Source of the DNA: Candidatus Saccharimonadota bacterium
GTDB lineage: Bacteria; Patescibacteriota; Saccharimonadia; Saccharimonadales; Saccharimonadaceae
DNA length: 64,000 nucleotides
NCBI GenBank assembly: GCA_017545595.1
Contig: JAFWLO010000005.1
Span: forward strand, 1-64,000
Reading direction: 5' to 3'
The number at the start of each line of letters is the position of its first letter. Positions within the stretch are counted from its first letter, which is position 1. This document shows positions 26,962-36,319 of this stretch, one piece after another. A program made the translations under genes and the position numbers. The notes under the pieces were generated by a model. The model searched no databases. It was not told the DNA's origin and saw only the letters and a program-made list of their open reading frames with translations.

Positions 26962-28164
26962 CTAGATCGAGCTAACAAGCGAATATATCGGAAGAAGAGT
27001 CCCCGCAATCACTACCCCAATAAGTCCCGCCATAACCACCATCAAAACTGGCTCAATCATCGTGGAAATATTCGCAATTTTCTCATCAAGCTCGTTCTCA
27101 TAGACTTCTGCTGCCTTCCCTAACATCTCATCAATTTTACCCGACTGTTCCCCAATAGAAATCATCTGCGGAACGAGGGGCAAAATATAATCAAGATCGG
27201 AAATACTTTCAGAAAGTGGCTTCCCGGCCTTCACTTTCTCCGACGCCGCCATAAACTGTTCTTCCATATAAAAATTACTCGTCGCCCTAGCAGATATTTT
27301 TAACGCATCGAGCATAGATACACCCGTCCCCAGCAACATCTCCATCGTTCTCGCAAACCTCGTCATATAAAGCCTTTGGAACAACGTATTAAACATCGGC
27401 ACATTTAACTTAATAAGCGCAAAAGTCCTCTTCCCTGCGTCTGTTTTTCTATACGCATTTATTCCATAAACAATCGCCCCAATCACCAATACAAGAATCC
27501 ACCACTGATTTACAAAAAAGTCAGAAACATTCACTAAGAAGTTCGTAATCCCCGGCAAAGGCTTGTTCATGTCTTCATAAAGCTTTCTAACTTCTGGAAC
27601 AACCTCAATAAGCATAAATCCTAGAACAACAAGAATAACCACAAAAATAATCGCCGGATAAACCATCGCGCCTCTAATCTTAGAAATCATCGACGCATCT
27701 TTTTCATCCTGCGCTGCAAGCCTCGCAAGTGCCACATCAAGCGTACCGGAAACTTCGCCAGCCGCAACCAGAGAAAGATAAACATCACCAAACACATCCG
27801 GATGCATCGCAAGTGAATCAGAAAGCGACTTGCCCGCTTCGACATTTGCTCTAACATCATCAACAACCGCCTGCATAGGCTTAGAGTTAGATTGTTCCGC
27901 TGCTGTTTTAAGTGACCTTGCCATCGGAAGTCCCGCCCCAATCAAAGTCGCAAACTGCCTCGTAAACAAAATTCTATCTTTCGACGTTACTTTACTCGAA
28001 AGTTTCGACAAAATTCCTTCCCCACCCTCCTCAATAATACTATCAGGAATATATCCTTGTTCAACAAGAAGTTTCCCTGCAGCTCGCTCATTCTCCGCTT
28101 GGATACTTCCAGAAATGACTTTCTTTGAGCCTTTTTCTATTGCCTTATATTTAAACCTCTTCAT
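26962..28164 (-). CDS. pilC: type IV pilus platform protein
   Basis: Inner-membrane platform on which the extension and retraction ATPases act. 400 aa with two repeated GspF domains (about 70-195 and 275-395) and three membrane helices. The motif FTRQFATLIGAGLPM is typical. It starts one base after the pilT stop, so translation is coupled. Last of the pilB-pilT-pilC order on this strand. Confidence 0.94.
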   Translation of the reverse strand: MKRFKYKAIEKGSKKVISGSIQAENERAAGKLLVEQGYIPDSIIEEGGEGILSKLSSKVTSKDRILFTRQFATLIGAGLPMARSLKTAAEQSNSKPMQAVVDDVRANVEAGKSLSDSLAMHPDVFGDVYLSLVAAGEVSGTLDVALARLAAQDEKDASMISKIRGAMVYPAIIFVVILVVLGFMLIEVVPEVRKLYEDMNKPLPGITNFLVNVSDFFVNQWWILVLVIGAIVYGINAYRKTDAGKRTFALIKLNVPMFNTLFQRLYMTRFARTMEMLLGTGVSMLDALKISARATSNFYMEEQFMAASEKVKAGKPLSESISDLDYILPLVPQMISIGEQSGKIDEMLGKAAEVYENELDEKIANISTMIEPVLMVVMAGLIGVVIAGTLLPIYSLVSSI

Positions 28165-28165
28165 C

Positions 28166-29236
28166 CTACCCTCTCGCTAGCCTATCAAAATCATCCGGAT
28201 TCACAGCATAATCTCTCGCATCATTATAAGTAATAACCCCGCCTCTAACCATCTTCGCAAGTGTCGCATCCATTGTCTGCATCCCTGCGCTCGCCCCCGT
28301 CTGAATCATAGAATCAATCTGATGCGTCTTCCCATCACGAATAAGTGACCTAATCGCCGAATTCGCTATCATTATTTCTGCCGCCGCAACTCTCCCCCCT
28401 CCAATCGCCGGAACAAGTCTCTGTGCACAAATTGCCATAAGAATATTAGAAAGCTGCGAACGAACTTGCGGTTGTTGATGTGAAGGAAAAACGTCAATCA
28501 TTCTGTCAATTGATTGCGCCGCCGAATTTGTATGCAACGTCGCAAGAACAAGATGTCCCGTCTCGGCAATCGTAATCGCAGAAGAAATCGTCTCAAGATC
28601 TCTCATCTCGCCAAGAAGGACGACATCCGGATCTTCCCTAAGTGCCGAACGGAGCGCCGCGGAAAAAGAAAACGTATCGTAATGAACTTCTCTCTGAACA
28701 ACAACCGACTTTTCCGACTTGTGTGTAAACTCAATCGGATCCTCAATCGTAAGAATATGAAGCGCTTTTTCTCGATTAATCTTATCAATAATCGCCGCAA
28801 GCGTCGTCGATTTTCCCGAACCAGTCGGCCCCGTAATAAGAACCAATCCTCTCGGATAATCAGCAAAAGATTCAACAACGGAAGGAAGCCCTAGCTCTGG
28901 CACAGTTAAAATTTTCGTCGGAATCAACCTAAACGCGCAAGCTAAATTTCCTCTTTCGTGAAACGCATTCGCCCTAAACCTTCCAAGCTCTCCAAACGCA
29001 AATGAATAATCAAATTCCTTATCTCTAAGAAGAATTTTTTGTTGCCCTTCATCAAGCGTAGAAAAAATCATCTCCTCAACATCTTTTTCCGACAAAACCG
29101 GAGCACCAGCAACTTTTATCAATTCCCCATCAAGCCTTAAAATCGGAGGCAACCCAACTTGAATATGTAAATCCGAAGCATTCCTCTTTATACATTCCTC
29201 AAGCAAAGTTTCTATTCTAATCCCACGATTTTCCAT
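28166..29236 (-). CDS. pilT: pilus retraction ATPase
   Basis: Hexameric ATPase that disassembles pili and powers twitching and DNA uptake. 356 aa: Walker A ITGPTGSGKSTT, the Asp box, Walker B region VLLGEMRDLET and His box TGHLVLATLHT are intact. The ATG is six bases after TGG-TAAAAT with no ribosome site, so pilT has its own leaderless promoter although pilB lies just upstream. Confidence 0.94.
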   Translation of the reverse strand: MENRGIRIETLLEECIKRNASDLHIQVGLPPILRLDGELIKVAGAPVLSEKDVEEMIFSTLDEGQQKILLRDKEFDYSFAFGELGRFRANAFHERGNLACAFRLIPTKILTVPELGLPSVVESFADYPRGLVLITGPTGSGKSTTLAAIIDKINREKALHILTIEDPIEFTHKSEKSVVVQREVHYDTFSFSAALRSALREDPDVVLLGEMRDLETISSAITIAETGHLVLATLHTNSAAQSIDRMIDVFPSHQQPQVRSQLSNILMAICAQRLVPAIGGGRVAAAEIMIANSAIRSLIRDGKTHQIDSMIQTGASAGMQTMDATLAKMVRGGVITYNDARDYAVNPDDFDRLARG

Positions 29237-29242
29237 AATCCA

Positions 29243-29251
29243 ATTTTACCA
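29243..29251 (-). promoter_or_regulatory. pilT leaderless promoter
   Basis: TGG-TAAAAT, TGGATT, ATG. It separates pilT-pilC control from pilB. Confidence 0.6.
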
Positions 29252-29277
29252 CAAGCCTTATAAATTCGTAAAGTTTT

Positions 29278-31050
29278 TTATGCCAAATCAGACGCCACTC
29301 TATTAACCTCTTTTATCGTCGTAATCCCAGAAAGCGCCTTTAACATCCCGTCCTGCCTCATCGTCACCGTTCCCTTCGCCTTCGCAACTTTCATAATATC
29401 CCCCGCAGTCGCACACGCAACAATCAACTTCTGAATATCCTCATCCACTTCGATCGCTTCATAAAGCCCCGCCCTTCCCGAATATCCTCCAGGATTCTCT
29501 CGCGTCTCAATCCCCTTCGCAAGCATATAACCCTTCGGATTCACGACTGGAAGCCCCGGATACCCCAAATCTTCCGACAAACTCGGCACTTCATTGGAAT
29601 TCTTCGGCAACAAATCTCCAAGCACATCATTTATTTCTCTCGTCTCCATCTCTGTCGAAGGCAAAACTTCCCTTTTCTCTGAGACCCGTCGAACAAGCCT
29701 CTGTCCAATAACTGTGTTCAGCGTCGACGCAATCAAAAACGGCTCAATACCCATATCAAGAAGCCTCGGCAAAATCCCTGCCGCTGAATTCGTGTGGAGT
29801 GTAGAAAACACCAAATGCCCCGTAAGCGCTGCCTGAACCGCCAAATTTGCCGTTTCCGAGTCACGAATCTCCCCAACCATCACCACATCCGGGTCCTGAC
29901 GCAAAATCGATCTGAGCCCCGACGCAAACGTAAGCCCAGCATCCACATTCACCTGAATCTGATTCACGCCGTCCATTTTATATTCGACCGGATCTTCAAG
30001 TGTAACGATATTTATAGCTTCGCTTTTAATCTTTTTAATCAACGCATAAAGAGTCGTAGATTTACCCGAACCAGTCGGCCCAGAAGTTAAAATCATCCCG
30101 TTTGGTTCTTCAATCCCTTTAAGAACCGCTTTGAGTGCCCTTCCTGTCATCCCCATCGACTCAACATCCATCGAAGTTCCCGTCTTATCGAGCAAACGAA
30201 TAACAACCTGCTCCCCCCAAACAACTGGCGAAATTGCAATACGAAGATCAATTTCTTTATCATCAACCACAACCGTGAATTGTCCATCCTGCGGGACACG
30301 ATGCTCATCTATTTTAAGATTAGACAAAATCTTAATCCTAGAAACAAGCGCTGGCTCAATCGCCTTCGGCAATTCCATCACCTGCCTTAAAACTCCATCA
30401 ATCCTACATCTAATCACGAGTGAATTCTCTAAAGGCTCAATATGAATATCCGAAGCCTTCGATTTTGCCGCATAGTCAAGAATCGTCGTAAGCGCCTTAG
30501 AAATTGGAGAATCCTGCGTAATTGTTTTTACATTTGCGCTTCTCTGTTGTTTCTGCGCTTGCTCTTGCTCCGAAGTTTTCGCTGCCTTCGCAACACTAGA
30601 AAAATCACTTCGATATTGGTCAAGAATCGCGCGAATCCCTTCCTCGCTAGCCATAACCGTTCTAATCGGTTTTTTGACAAGTGTCGCAAGATAATCCGTC
30701 GCCTGAATATTTGTCACGTCAAGCATCGCAACGGTTAATCTTCCATCTGTCGTTACACAAACCGGAACAGCCATGCTTCTTTCCGCCACATCTTGCGGAA
30801 TATTAAGCAACATTTCCTGCTCCATTTTCACATTTTTAAGATTCACAAACGGGACATTCATCACCGCTGCCGTTGCATGAGATATCGTTTCGCTCGTTGT
30901 CAACTTCCCCGCTATCATTGCGGACAGAATAGGCTGTTTAGTCGTCTGAACCGTCTTTTTTAAGTTCTCAACCGCCACTCCATCAACAAGACCCTCATCA
31001 ACGAGGGTTGTAACAACTCTTGCCTGCATTTCTCTTGTTAATAAAGCCAT
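29278..31050 (-). CDS. pilB: pilus extension ATPase
   Basis: Hexameric ATPase that drives pilus assembly. 590 aa: two N-terminal MshEN-like segments (about 1-150), then the GspE/PulE core with Walker A TSGPTGSGKSTT, Walker B VVMVGEIRDSET and LTGHLVFSTLHT. The tetracysteine zinc loop of many PilB proteins is absent. First of the pilB-pilT-pilC series. Confidence 0.94.
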   Translation of the reverse strand: MALLTREMQARVVTTLVDEGLVDGVAVENLKKTVQTTKQPILSAMIAGKLTTSETISHATAAVMNVPFVNLKNVKMEQEMLLNIPQDVAERSMAVPVCVTTDGRLTVAMLDVTNIQATDYLATLVKKPIRTVMASEEGIRAILDQYRSDFSSVAKAAKTSEQEQAQKQQRSANVKTITQDSPISKALTTILDYAAKSKASDIHIEPLENSLVIRCRIDGVLRQVMELPKAIEPALVSRIKILSNLKIDEHRVPQDGQFTVVVDDKEIDLRIAISPVVWGEQVVIRLLDKTGTSMDVESMGMTGRALKAVLKGIEEPNGMILTSGPTGSGKSTTLYALIKKIKSEAINIVTLEDPVEYKMDGVNQIQVNVDAGLTFASGLRSILRQDPDVVMVGEIRDSETANLAVQAALTGHLVFSTLHTNSAAGILPRLLDMGIEPFLIASTLNTVIGQRLVRRVSEKREVLPSTEMETREINDVLGDLLPKNSNEVPSLSEDLGYPGLPVVNPKGYMLAKGIETRENPGGYSGRAGLYEAIEVDEDIQKLIVACATAGDIMKVAKAKGTVTMRQDGMLKALSGITTIKEVNRVASDLA

Positions 31051-31130
31051 AATTTTCTACTGTACTTTATGTTTTAGATAATTTCTATTATTCTCTTCTT
31101 TCTAAATTATTTATCTGCTACTTATTTTAG

Positions 31131-31544
31131 TTATCTCTGCGCATTCGTTGTACTCGTCCCTGTACCACTCGTCACCGCCCCTCCACTTGTCGATGAGCTA
31201 CTACTATTCAAGTTCTCAATCACTTCATCTTCGCTGGTATCATCTTCGCCTTCAGCCGACTCCGGCGTCGCTTGTCCACAATTTATTAACTCCGCCTGAT
31301 CAATAAACCCATCTTGATTCTCGTCAACGCACGACCCAACATAAACCTCAACTGTCGGATTAATCGCTCCAGAGTTAAACACCTCACTGTCCGGCTCAAC
31401 CAAATCCGCCCCAATTGTTTCGATATATTCAAAACTCACAGTCTTATCCAGCGGATCACCAAGTATTTGATTCCCAAGAAAATACGCCAAGATAGTCCCA
31501 GCAATCGCAAGTGTTATTACACTAACATAATCTGATAATTTCAC
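31131..31544 (-). CDS. membrane protein with EF-hand loop in the pilP position
   Basis: 137 aa: one N-terminal helix (8-28), an extracytoplasmic part, and a Ser/Thr/Gly-rich tail. DENQDGFIDQAEL (near residues 74-86) fits the canonical calcium-binding EF-hand/dockerin loop. It lies after pilM, pilN-like and pilO-like genes, where pilP is found in other bacteria, but it is not a lipoprotein and shows no PilP similarity I can see. Its ATG touches the stop of the pilO-like gene. Calcium control of PilY1-type pilus systems makes the loop interesting. Confidence 0.65.
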   Translation of the reverse strand: MKLSDYVSVITLAIAGTILAYFLGNQILGDPLDKTVSFEYIETIGADLVEPDSEVFNSGAINPTVEVYVGSCVDENQDGFIDQAELINCGQATPESAEGEDDTSEDEVIENLNSSSSSTSGGAVTSGTGTSTTNAQR

Positions 31545-32437
31545 TAGTTACTCCCTCCTGTTGATAAAGACCTCGTCACTCTTCCGTCTCCTCTCACCGT
31601 AACAATTCCCTCGCTAATCTCAACTGGCTCAGTATAATAGGCCTTTGCTTTCGCGCTCAAATTCAACCTTCCTCCCGACCATTCCAAGCTCAATCCCTCA
31701 ACATCAATATCTCTAATACTCTTCTCCAAATTCCTCAACACTCTAATTGCCGTTTCCGAAGAAGTCTGCATCGAAATAGAAATACTCGTCGCACCCAACC
31801 CCCCAAACGCGCTTTCCGCATCTCCTCCAGGCGTAATATTATCCGGCTCCCATCCAGAAACCTTAAATATCTTATCTATACTTGCCATAAGTGCAAGCTC
31901 ATTCTTCGCCGCCGGAAGCGCATCCGGAATCGCCCTAAGCGCCGAACACATCGTATATATCTGATAATATTTTAACCTATCCTCCTCAGAAGTCGAATTT
32001 TCGTATCTTCGCATAAGCCTCTCATAACTTAACTTCTCTCCGGTCGACGAATCAACACAAACCGAAAGTCCATTTCTCGCAACCGACTCCAAATTCTCAT
32101 TTTGTGCCATATTAATAAGTACATTCGCCCTTAAACTTCCGGAAACGTCATCAACCGACACCTCGTCCGGCACACACCTCTCAAGTTCCTTCGCAGAATA
32201 AGTCTTTCCTCTTGGCTTTGTACATATTCCTATGTTCTTAATGGTATCATTATACCCATCAATTGCTTTATCCTTTTCGCTAATAATCGCCGCGTCAAAC
32301 CTAATATACTTCAAAAAGTAAACAGCAATAACTAAACAAATACCAAGAACAAACGACGCAACAGCAACCGCCCCAAGCATCGTCTGCTGCGCCTTCCCAA
32401 TTTTTAACTTCTTTAGCATATCATTTCCGTTTTTCAT
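31544..32437 (-). CDS. pilO: PilO-like alignment protein
   Basis: 297 aa: short basic cytoplasmic tail, one helix (about 17-40), a coiled region and an extracytoplasmic alpha-beta domain. Similarity to PilO rests on topology and on position behind pilM and the pilN-like gene, not on a strong motif. It would link the cytoplasmic PilM ring to the pilus machine. ATG could be 32437 or a few codons further on. Translation is coupled to the EF-hand gene downstream. Confidence 0.6.
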   Translation of the reverse strand: MKNGNDMLKKLKIGKAQQTMLGAVAVASFVLGICLVIAVYFLKYIRFDAAIISEKDKAIDGYNDTIKNIGICTKPRGKTYSAKELERCVPDEVSVDDVSGSLRANVLINMAQNENLESVARNGLSVCVDSSTGEKLSYERLMRRYENSTSEEDRLKYYQIYTMCSALRAIPDALPAAKNELALMASIDKIFKVSGWEPDNITPGGDAESAFGGLGATSISISMQTSSETAIRVLRNLEKSIRDIDVEGLSLEWSGGRLNLSAKAKAYYTEPVEISEGIVTVRGDGRVTRSLSTGGSN

Positions 32438-32449
32438 ACTTCTCTCCTT

Positions 32450-33673
32450 TTATCTCCCCGAAGAACAAGCTGCATCCGATGGGTCGCAATCTTCTGCACG
32501 CTCTCCAAATATACTTTCGACCTGCAACAACGAATCCGTAACATTTACCCTCCCCGAAGGCGCAATAGCAATCATATGTTTATTATTAAAATTAAATATC
32601 TCCGGATCGAAATAAATCCTTCCCGCAAACCTCAGCACCAAATCTCCCCCCTCTTGCCTACCGTTACTACTCTCCGTAACTTCAAAACCCTCTTCTGTCA
32701 CATCGCAACTGTTATTAGTCACCCATTTCACAACATCTCTATTATTACTCTCAGCCTGCACTCCAGAATACTCAATACATTCACTCACAAAATGCGGAAT
32801 TCCTGTTATCGTCCCATCCAAATCCATCTTCGCTTGCTTATACCACTCATCAAACTTCGGAGTTCGATAAATCTTAACGGTCTCACTACTTTGATTTTGA
32901 CCTTCGCTTTGCTGTTCACCTTCACCCTGCTCCTCGCTACCTTCATCCTGCTGTTCATCACTTGTACCTTCTTCGGCCTCATTTACAGCCTCTTCAACCT
33001 CTTCCTCACTAACACTTTCCTCGCTCTCCCCTCCACTCGGATCACATCCCTTCACCCCCTTTGTCCAAATCGCATAAATAAGTTGCTCTCCATTCTTCCC
33101 CGATTCAGCATAAGGCACCCCCAAAGAATCCGTCTCGCTTATGCACATCGTCGGAATTTCCTCCCCGTTCGAATCCACATATCTCCCATAATCATATTTT
33201 GTAAGTCCAATCTGTTTCACGAAAGATTCAAGCACGCGATAATCAATTCCGTCCGTCCCCGCTCCAGCGTTCGCCTGCCCTTCAATCCCCATTCTCGCCT
33301 CCGCCAAATCAAGCGTCGCCGAAGAAATCGTCACTGTATCCGCTCCAGTCGGAACAATCGACGCTAAAATAGTAAAAATTCTCGAAGAGAGCAACTTATC
33401 CGAAGAAAGCTCACTCACTCCAGAAAGCTGTCTTTTTATTGTCAAAAGCTCGTCAAGACTACTATATTCCCCAATCTTTTTCTCCATTAGCTCAAGACGA
33501 TTATTCTGTGATGCAATCGTAATTTCCTGCCCCGCTCGAATCGCCCCAAGAAAAATCACAATCCCAATAGAAATCGCAGAAACAACAAAACACCCAAACA
33601 AAACAAAGTTCCTTTTTCTCTGCGCTTTAATAGTCTCAGCTTTTACATCCGGAACAAGGTTAATCTCAAACAT
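32450..33673 (-). CDS. pilN: PilN-like alignment protein with acidic insert
   Basis: 407 aa. It begins MFEINLVPDV, close to the PilN signature (INLLP) that binds PilM, then one helix (25-47) and a coiled coil. It is about twice the length of normal PilN because of a long C-terminal part that includes a Glu/Gln/Ser-rich stretch (about residues 215-270). Its start overlaps the pilM stop, so the two are made together. Confidence 0.7.
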   Translation of the reverse strand: MFEINLVPDVKAETIKAQRKRNFVLFGCFVVSAISIGIVIFLGAIRAGQEITIASQNNRLELMEKKIGEYSSLDELLTIKRQLSGVSELSSDKLLSSRIFTILASIVPTGADTVTISSATLDLAEARMGIEGQANAGAGTDGIDYRVLESFVKQIGLTKYDYGRYVDSNGEEIPTMCISETDSLGVPYAESGKNGEQLIYAIWTKGVKGCDPSGGESEESVSEEEVEEAVNEAEEGTSDEQQDEGSEEQGEGEQQSEGQNQSSETVKIYRTPKFDEWYKQAKMDLDGTITGIPHFVSECIEYSGVQAESNNRDVVKWVTNNSCDVTEEGFEVTESSNGRQEGGDLVLRFAGRIYFDPEIFNFNNKHMIAIAPSGRVNVTDSLLQVESIFGERAEDCDPSDAACSSGR

Positions 33674-34719
33674 TATTCATTACTCCTCTCCGCAAGCCCA
33701 ATTGCAACCGCAAATTCATTCGCCACGCTAACAAGTTGATTTTGTTGCTCCGGAGAAACCCTAACCATCTGCCAAGGATTCCCTTGCATCGTCGGAACTT
33801 CAGTCTTCGCCTCAATATACTCCGCAATAAACGGAATAATTTCCGCAAAACCCGACAAGACAATCCCGCCAACCTTGACATTCGAATACTTCCCCTGGAA
33901 GAAAAGCGTAGATTTAGAAAGCTCACCCGCAAACGACTCAAGCGTCGCATCAAGCGCCCTAAAAACTTGCCCCTCAACCTTATCCTGCGCAAGCCCAAAC
34001 TTCAAAATAAACTGTCTCGCCTGGTCTTCCCTAACAGAAAGCGACGTAGAAACAGCTTTCACAAGCGACGTGAATCCTCCAGGAATCGAGCGCACAAGCC
34101 TCGGTGCTCCCCCATAAACAACCACCAAATCTGTTGCTCTCTCTCCAAGATCAACAATCATTCTCGCATCAACCGCCCCTACCGGGGTCAACGCTCTCGC
34201 CATCGCAAGCGGCTCCGGTTCCATCGCAATCACATTAAACCCCATCGATTCATACAAAGACAAAGTCCTCTCCGCATACTGGTTCGAAGTCGAAGAAATC
34301 AAAACTTCCATCTTGTTCGGGTCGTTCGGACTCACCCCAAGCAATCTATAATCTGCCTTCGCTTCATCAATCGCCATCGGAATATACTGCTCAAGAGAGT
34401 ATTTAATTGTCTTCTCTAACTCTTTCGGATCCTGCGCATCAACTTCAACAATCGCCGTGAAAGTATTCCCCGCCGGAAGCCCAATCGCAACATTCTTCGT
34501 CTTAATCTGCGCTTTCGAAACAGCATCTTTCACAATATCCTGGAATTTTTTCCTCCCAAGCTCCGAAGAATCTTGTATCGTCTTCTCATCAACAGAAACA
34601 TACGCATATCTCTGAAGGCTCCAACCTTTCTGCGAATCCCCAGAAAGCTGCACAATCCTCACCGAGGTCGTTCCTACATCCATAGCGAAGAAATCGCCCA
34701 CTCCTTTAAGCAGTTTCAT
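33673..34719 (-). CDS. pilM: PilM, actin-like pilus protein
   Basis: Cytoplasmic actin-fold ATPase that binds the N-terminus of PilN. 348 aa from ATG 34719; the frame extends 12 codons upstream, but 34719 is seven bases after TATAAT and begins MKLLKGVGDFFAMDVGTTSVRIVQL, the family start. Phosphate motifs: GTTSVRIVQ and VDLGERATDLV. First gene of the pilM-N-O operon. Confidence 0.9.
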   Translation of the reverse strand: MKLLKGVGDFFAMDVGTTSVRIVQLSGDSQKGWSLQRYAYVSVDEKTIQDSSELGRKKFQDIVKDAVSKAQIKTKNVAIGLPAGNTFTAIVEVDAQDPKELEKTIKYSLEQYIPMAIDEAKADYRLLGVSPNDPNKMEVLISSTSNQYAERTLSLYESMGFNVIAMEPEPLAMARALTPVGAVDARMIVDLGERATDLVVVYGGAPRLVRSIPGGFTSLVKAVSTSLSVREDQARQFILKFGLAQDKVEGQVFRALDATLESFAGELSKSTLFFQGKYSNVKVGGIVLSGFAEIIPFIAEYIEAKTEVPTMQGNPWQMVRVSPEQQNQLVSVANEFAVAIGLAERSNE

Positions 34720-34726
34720 ACGTCTA

Positions 34727-34732
34727 ATTATA
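34727..34732 (-). promoter_or_regulatory. -10 box of the pilMNO operon, almost leaderless
   Basis: TATAAT, seven bases, ATG 34719. Confidence 0.6.
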
Positions 34733-34835
34733 AACGCAAGCTTTTCAATTTGCAAGACTTAAAACCCAAATCGCCCGCCAAATCCCCTCCCTTAAACCCT
34801 AAATCAACCACCAAAAAAATCCCCCGACCATTTCC

Positions 34836-35528
34836 CTACCCCTCATTTCTCAAACAATAAAACCTCTCCAAATTTCCCGTCTTTCCTCTGAGCGTATTAT
34901 CCCTCTTCCCCTTAACAACAAACCCATTTTCCCTTAGCCATCGCTCGAACCTCTTTATAATTTCCCTCCTCACTTTTTCATTCTTCACCACCCCATTGTT
35001 TAGCTCATACTCCTCCGCTTCAAACTGAGGTTTGAGCATAACAAGATAGTCCGTATCTCTACGCGCTAGCCTCATTTTAGCATAAGCGAGAACTTTTGTC
35101 AAGCTTAAAAACGACACGTCAGCCAGAATAACGTCAAAACTCTCGTCCGTGCTAAACTCAAATATATCCGTCTTTTCATGTAGCTCCACTCTTTCATCAA
35201 ACCTAAGTGGCGCCTTCATCTGTCTCGTCCCTTTTTCGACTGCAACGACTTTCTTCGCTCCTCTTTCAAGCGCATATTCCGTAAATCCCCCCGTACTCGA
35301 CCCTATATCAAGCACCGTCTTCCCCTTAAAATCAAAAGAGAAAGCTCGCGCCGCCCCCGCAAGCTTTTCCTCCGCTCTAGAAACAGGCACAAACCCCCGT
35401 CTCAGGCCCCTACGGGCTGTGTTGGCTCTGTTCGGCAAAACTCTAGAAACAGGCACAAACCCCCGTCTCAGGCTCCCGAAACGCCCCTTCCGCGTATCGC
35501 CTCCTAGATTGTGCCTACTTCTCGGCAT
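34836..35528 (-). CDS. tlyA: TlyA-like RNA methyltransferase with altered N-terminus
   Basis: TlyA 2'-O-methylates rRNA and often works as a haemolysin-like protein. The FtsJ-type domain (about 60-230) is present: LDIGSSTGGFTEYAL, VVAVEKGT, ADVSFLSL, VMLKPQFE. The usual N-terminal S4 RNA-binding domain is missing. In its place is a low-quality stretch in which RRGFVPVSR occurs twice, caused by a 33-bp direct repeat. The domain start still resembles the normal YVSRGGxKL junction. It may be a functional short version or a gene in decay. It abuts efp. Confidence 0.75.
   Translation of the reverse strand: MPRSRHNLGGDTRKGRFGSLRRGFVPVSRVLPNRANTARRGLRRGFVPVSRAEEKLAGAARAFSFDFKGKTVLDIGSSTGGFTEYALERGAKKVVAVEKGTRQMKAPLRFDERVELHEKTDIFEFSTDESFDVILADVSFLSLTKVLAYAKMRLARRDTDYLVMLKPQFEAEEYELNNGVVKNEKVRREIIKRFERWLRENGFVVKGKRDNTLRGKTGNLERFYCLRNEG
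35376..35474. repeat. 33-bp direct repeat inside the tlyA-like gene
   Basis: The same 33 bases occur at 35376-35408 and 35442-35474, period 66, a multiple of three, so the frame is kept. Confidence 0.85.
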
Positions 35529-36089
35529 CTATTTTTTTCGCTCCCTATACGCATAAGTTTCCGTATCTATAGAAACGACATCCCCCTCTTTGATAAACGC
35601 CGGAACTTTCACAACGACCCCTGTCTCAAGCGTCGCATCCTTCATGACCGAAGTTGACGTGTCTCCCTTGACAGCAGTCTCCGTATATGTTACTTTAAGC
35701 CAAATATTCTTCGGAAGCGTAAGATTGATTGGAGTTCCGTTATAAAACTGAATCTCCATCTCATCCCCATCTTTCATAAAATCTTTCATGTCCCCAACCA
35801 TATCTGCGAGCAATTCGTATTGCTCGAAGCTTTCCGGGTCCATAAAATAGAATTTCTCATCATCCTTATAGAGATACTGAACCTTCCGCGTCGTCACCTC
35901 CGCCGGTTCAATTTTCTCCTGCCCTTTAAAGGTCTTCGGAAGAAGCGCCCCCGTAATCAAATTTTTAACCTTCACGTTAACAATCGACCCGCCTCTTCCC
36001 ATAACCTTCTGAGAATATTCAACAACCTTATACGGCTGCCCGTCGAGCGTAATCAAAACATTTTTTTTCAAATCCGTCGGACCGTACAT
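35529..36089 (-). CDS. efp: elongation factor P
   Basis: EF-P binds between P and E sites and rescues ribosomes stalled at polyproline. 186 aa, three beta domains. The functional loop reads VMGRGGS with Arg at position 32. Lysine (modified by EpmA) and arginine (rhamnosylated by EarP) are both known there in other bacteria; no modifying enzyme is visible here. AGGAGAAAC precedes ATG. It follows rpsR in one operon. Confidence 0.95.
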   Translation of the reverse strand: MYGPTDLKKNVLITLDGQPYKVVEYSQKVMGRGGSIVNVKVKNLITGALLPKTFKGQEKIEPAEVTTRKVQYLYKDDEKFYFMDPESFEQYELLADMVGDMKDFMKDGDEMEIQFYNGTPINLTLPKNIWLKVTYTETAVKGDTSTSVMKDATLETGVVVKVPAFIKEGDVVSIDTETYAYRERKK

Positions 36090-36099
36090 AGTTTCTCCT

Positions 36100-36297
36100 C
36101 TAGTTATTAGATATAAATGGCAGCAACGCTAGATGTCTCGCTCTTTTCACTGCCACCGCGAGTTGCCTCTGTTGCTTCGCGGACAATCCAGTCCTCGCGC
36201 CAGATTCAATTCTTCCATACGAATCTAAGAATTTTTGCAAGGTCTTGACGTCGCGATAATCAAAATACAAGTTCGCATCAACTTTGACTCTTCTCAT
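36100..36297 (-). CDS. rpsR: ribosomal protein bS18
   Basis: 65-aa 30S protein with the family core [19 protein letters not shown] and the basic [21 protein letters not shown]. It forms a pair with S6 on 16S rRNA, and the two are encoded around ssb in the classic rpsF-ssb-rpsR order. Confidence 0.95.
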   Translation of the reverse strand: MRRVKVDANLYFDYRDVKTLQKFLDSYGRIESGARTGLSAKQQRQLAVAVKRARHLALLPFISNN

Positions 36298-36319
36298 ATT
36301 TTTCCTTTTTTAACTTTAA

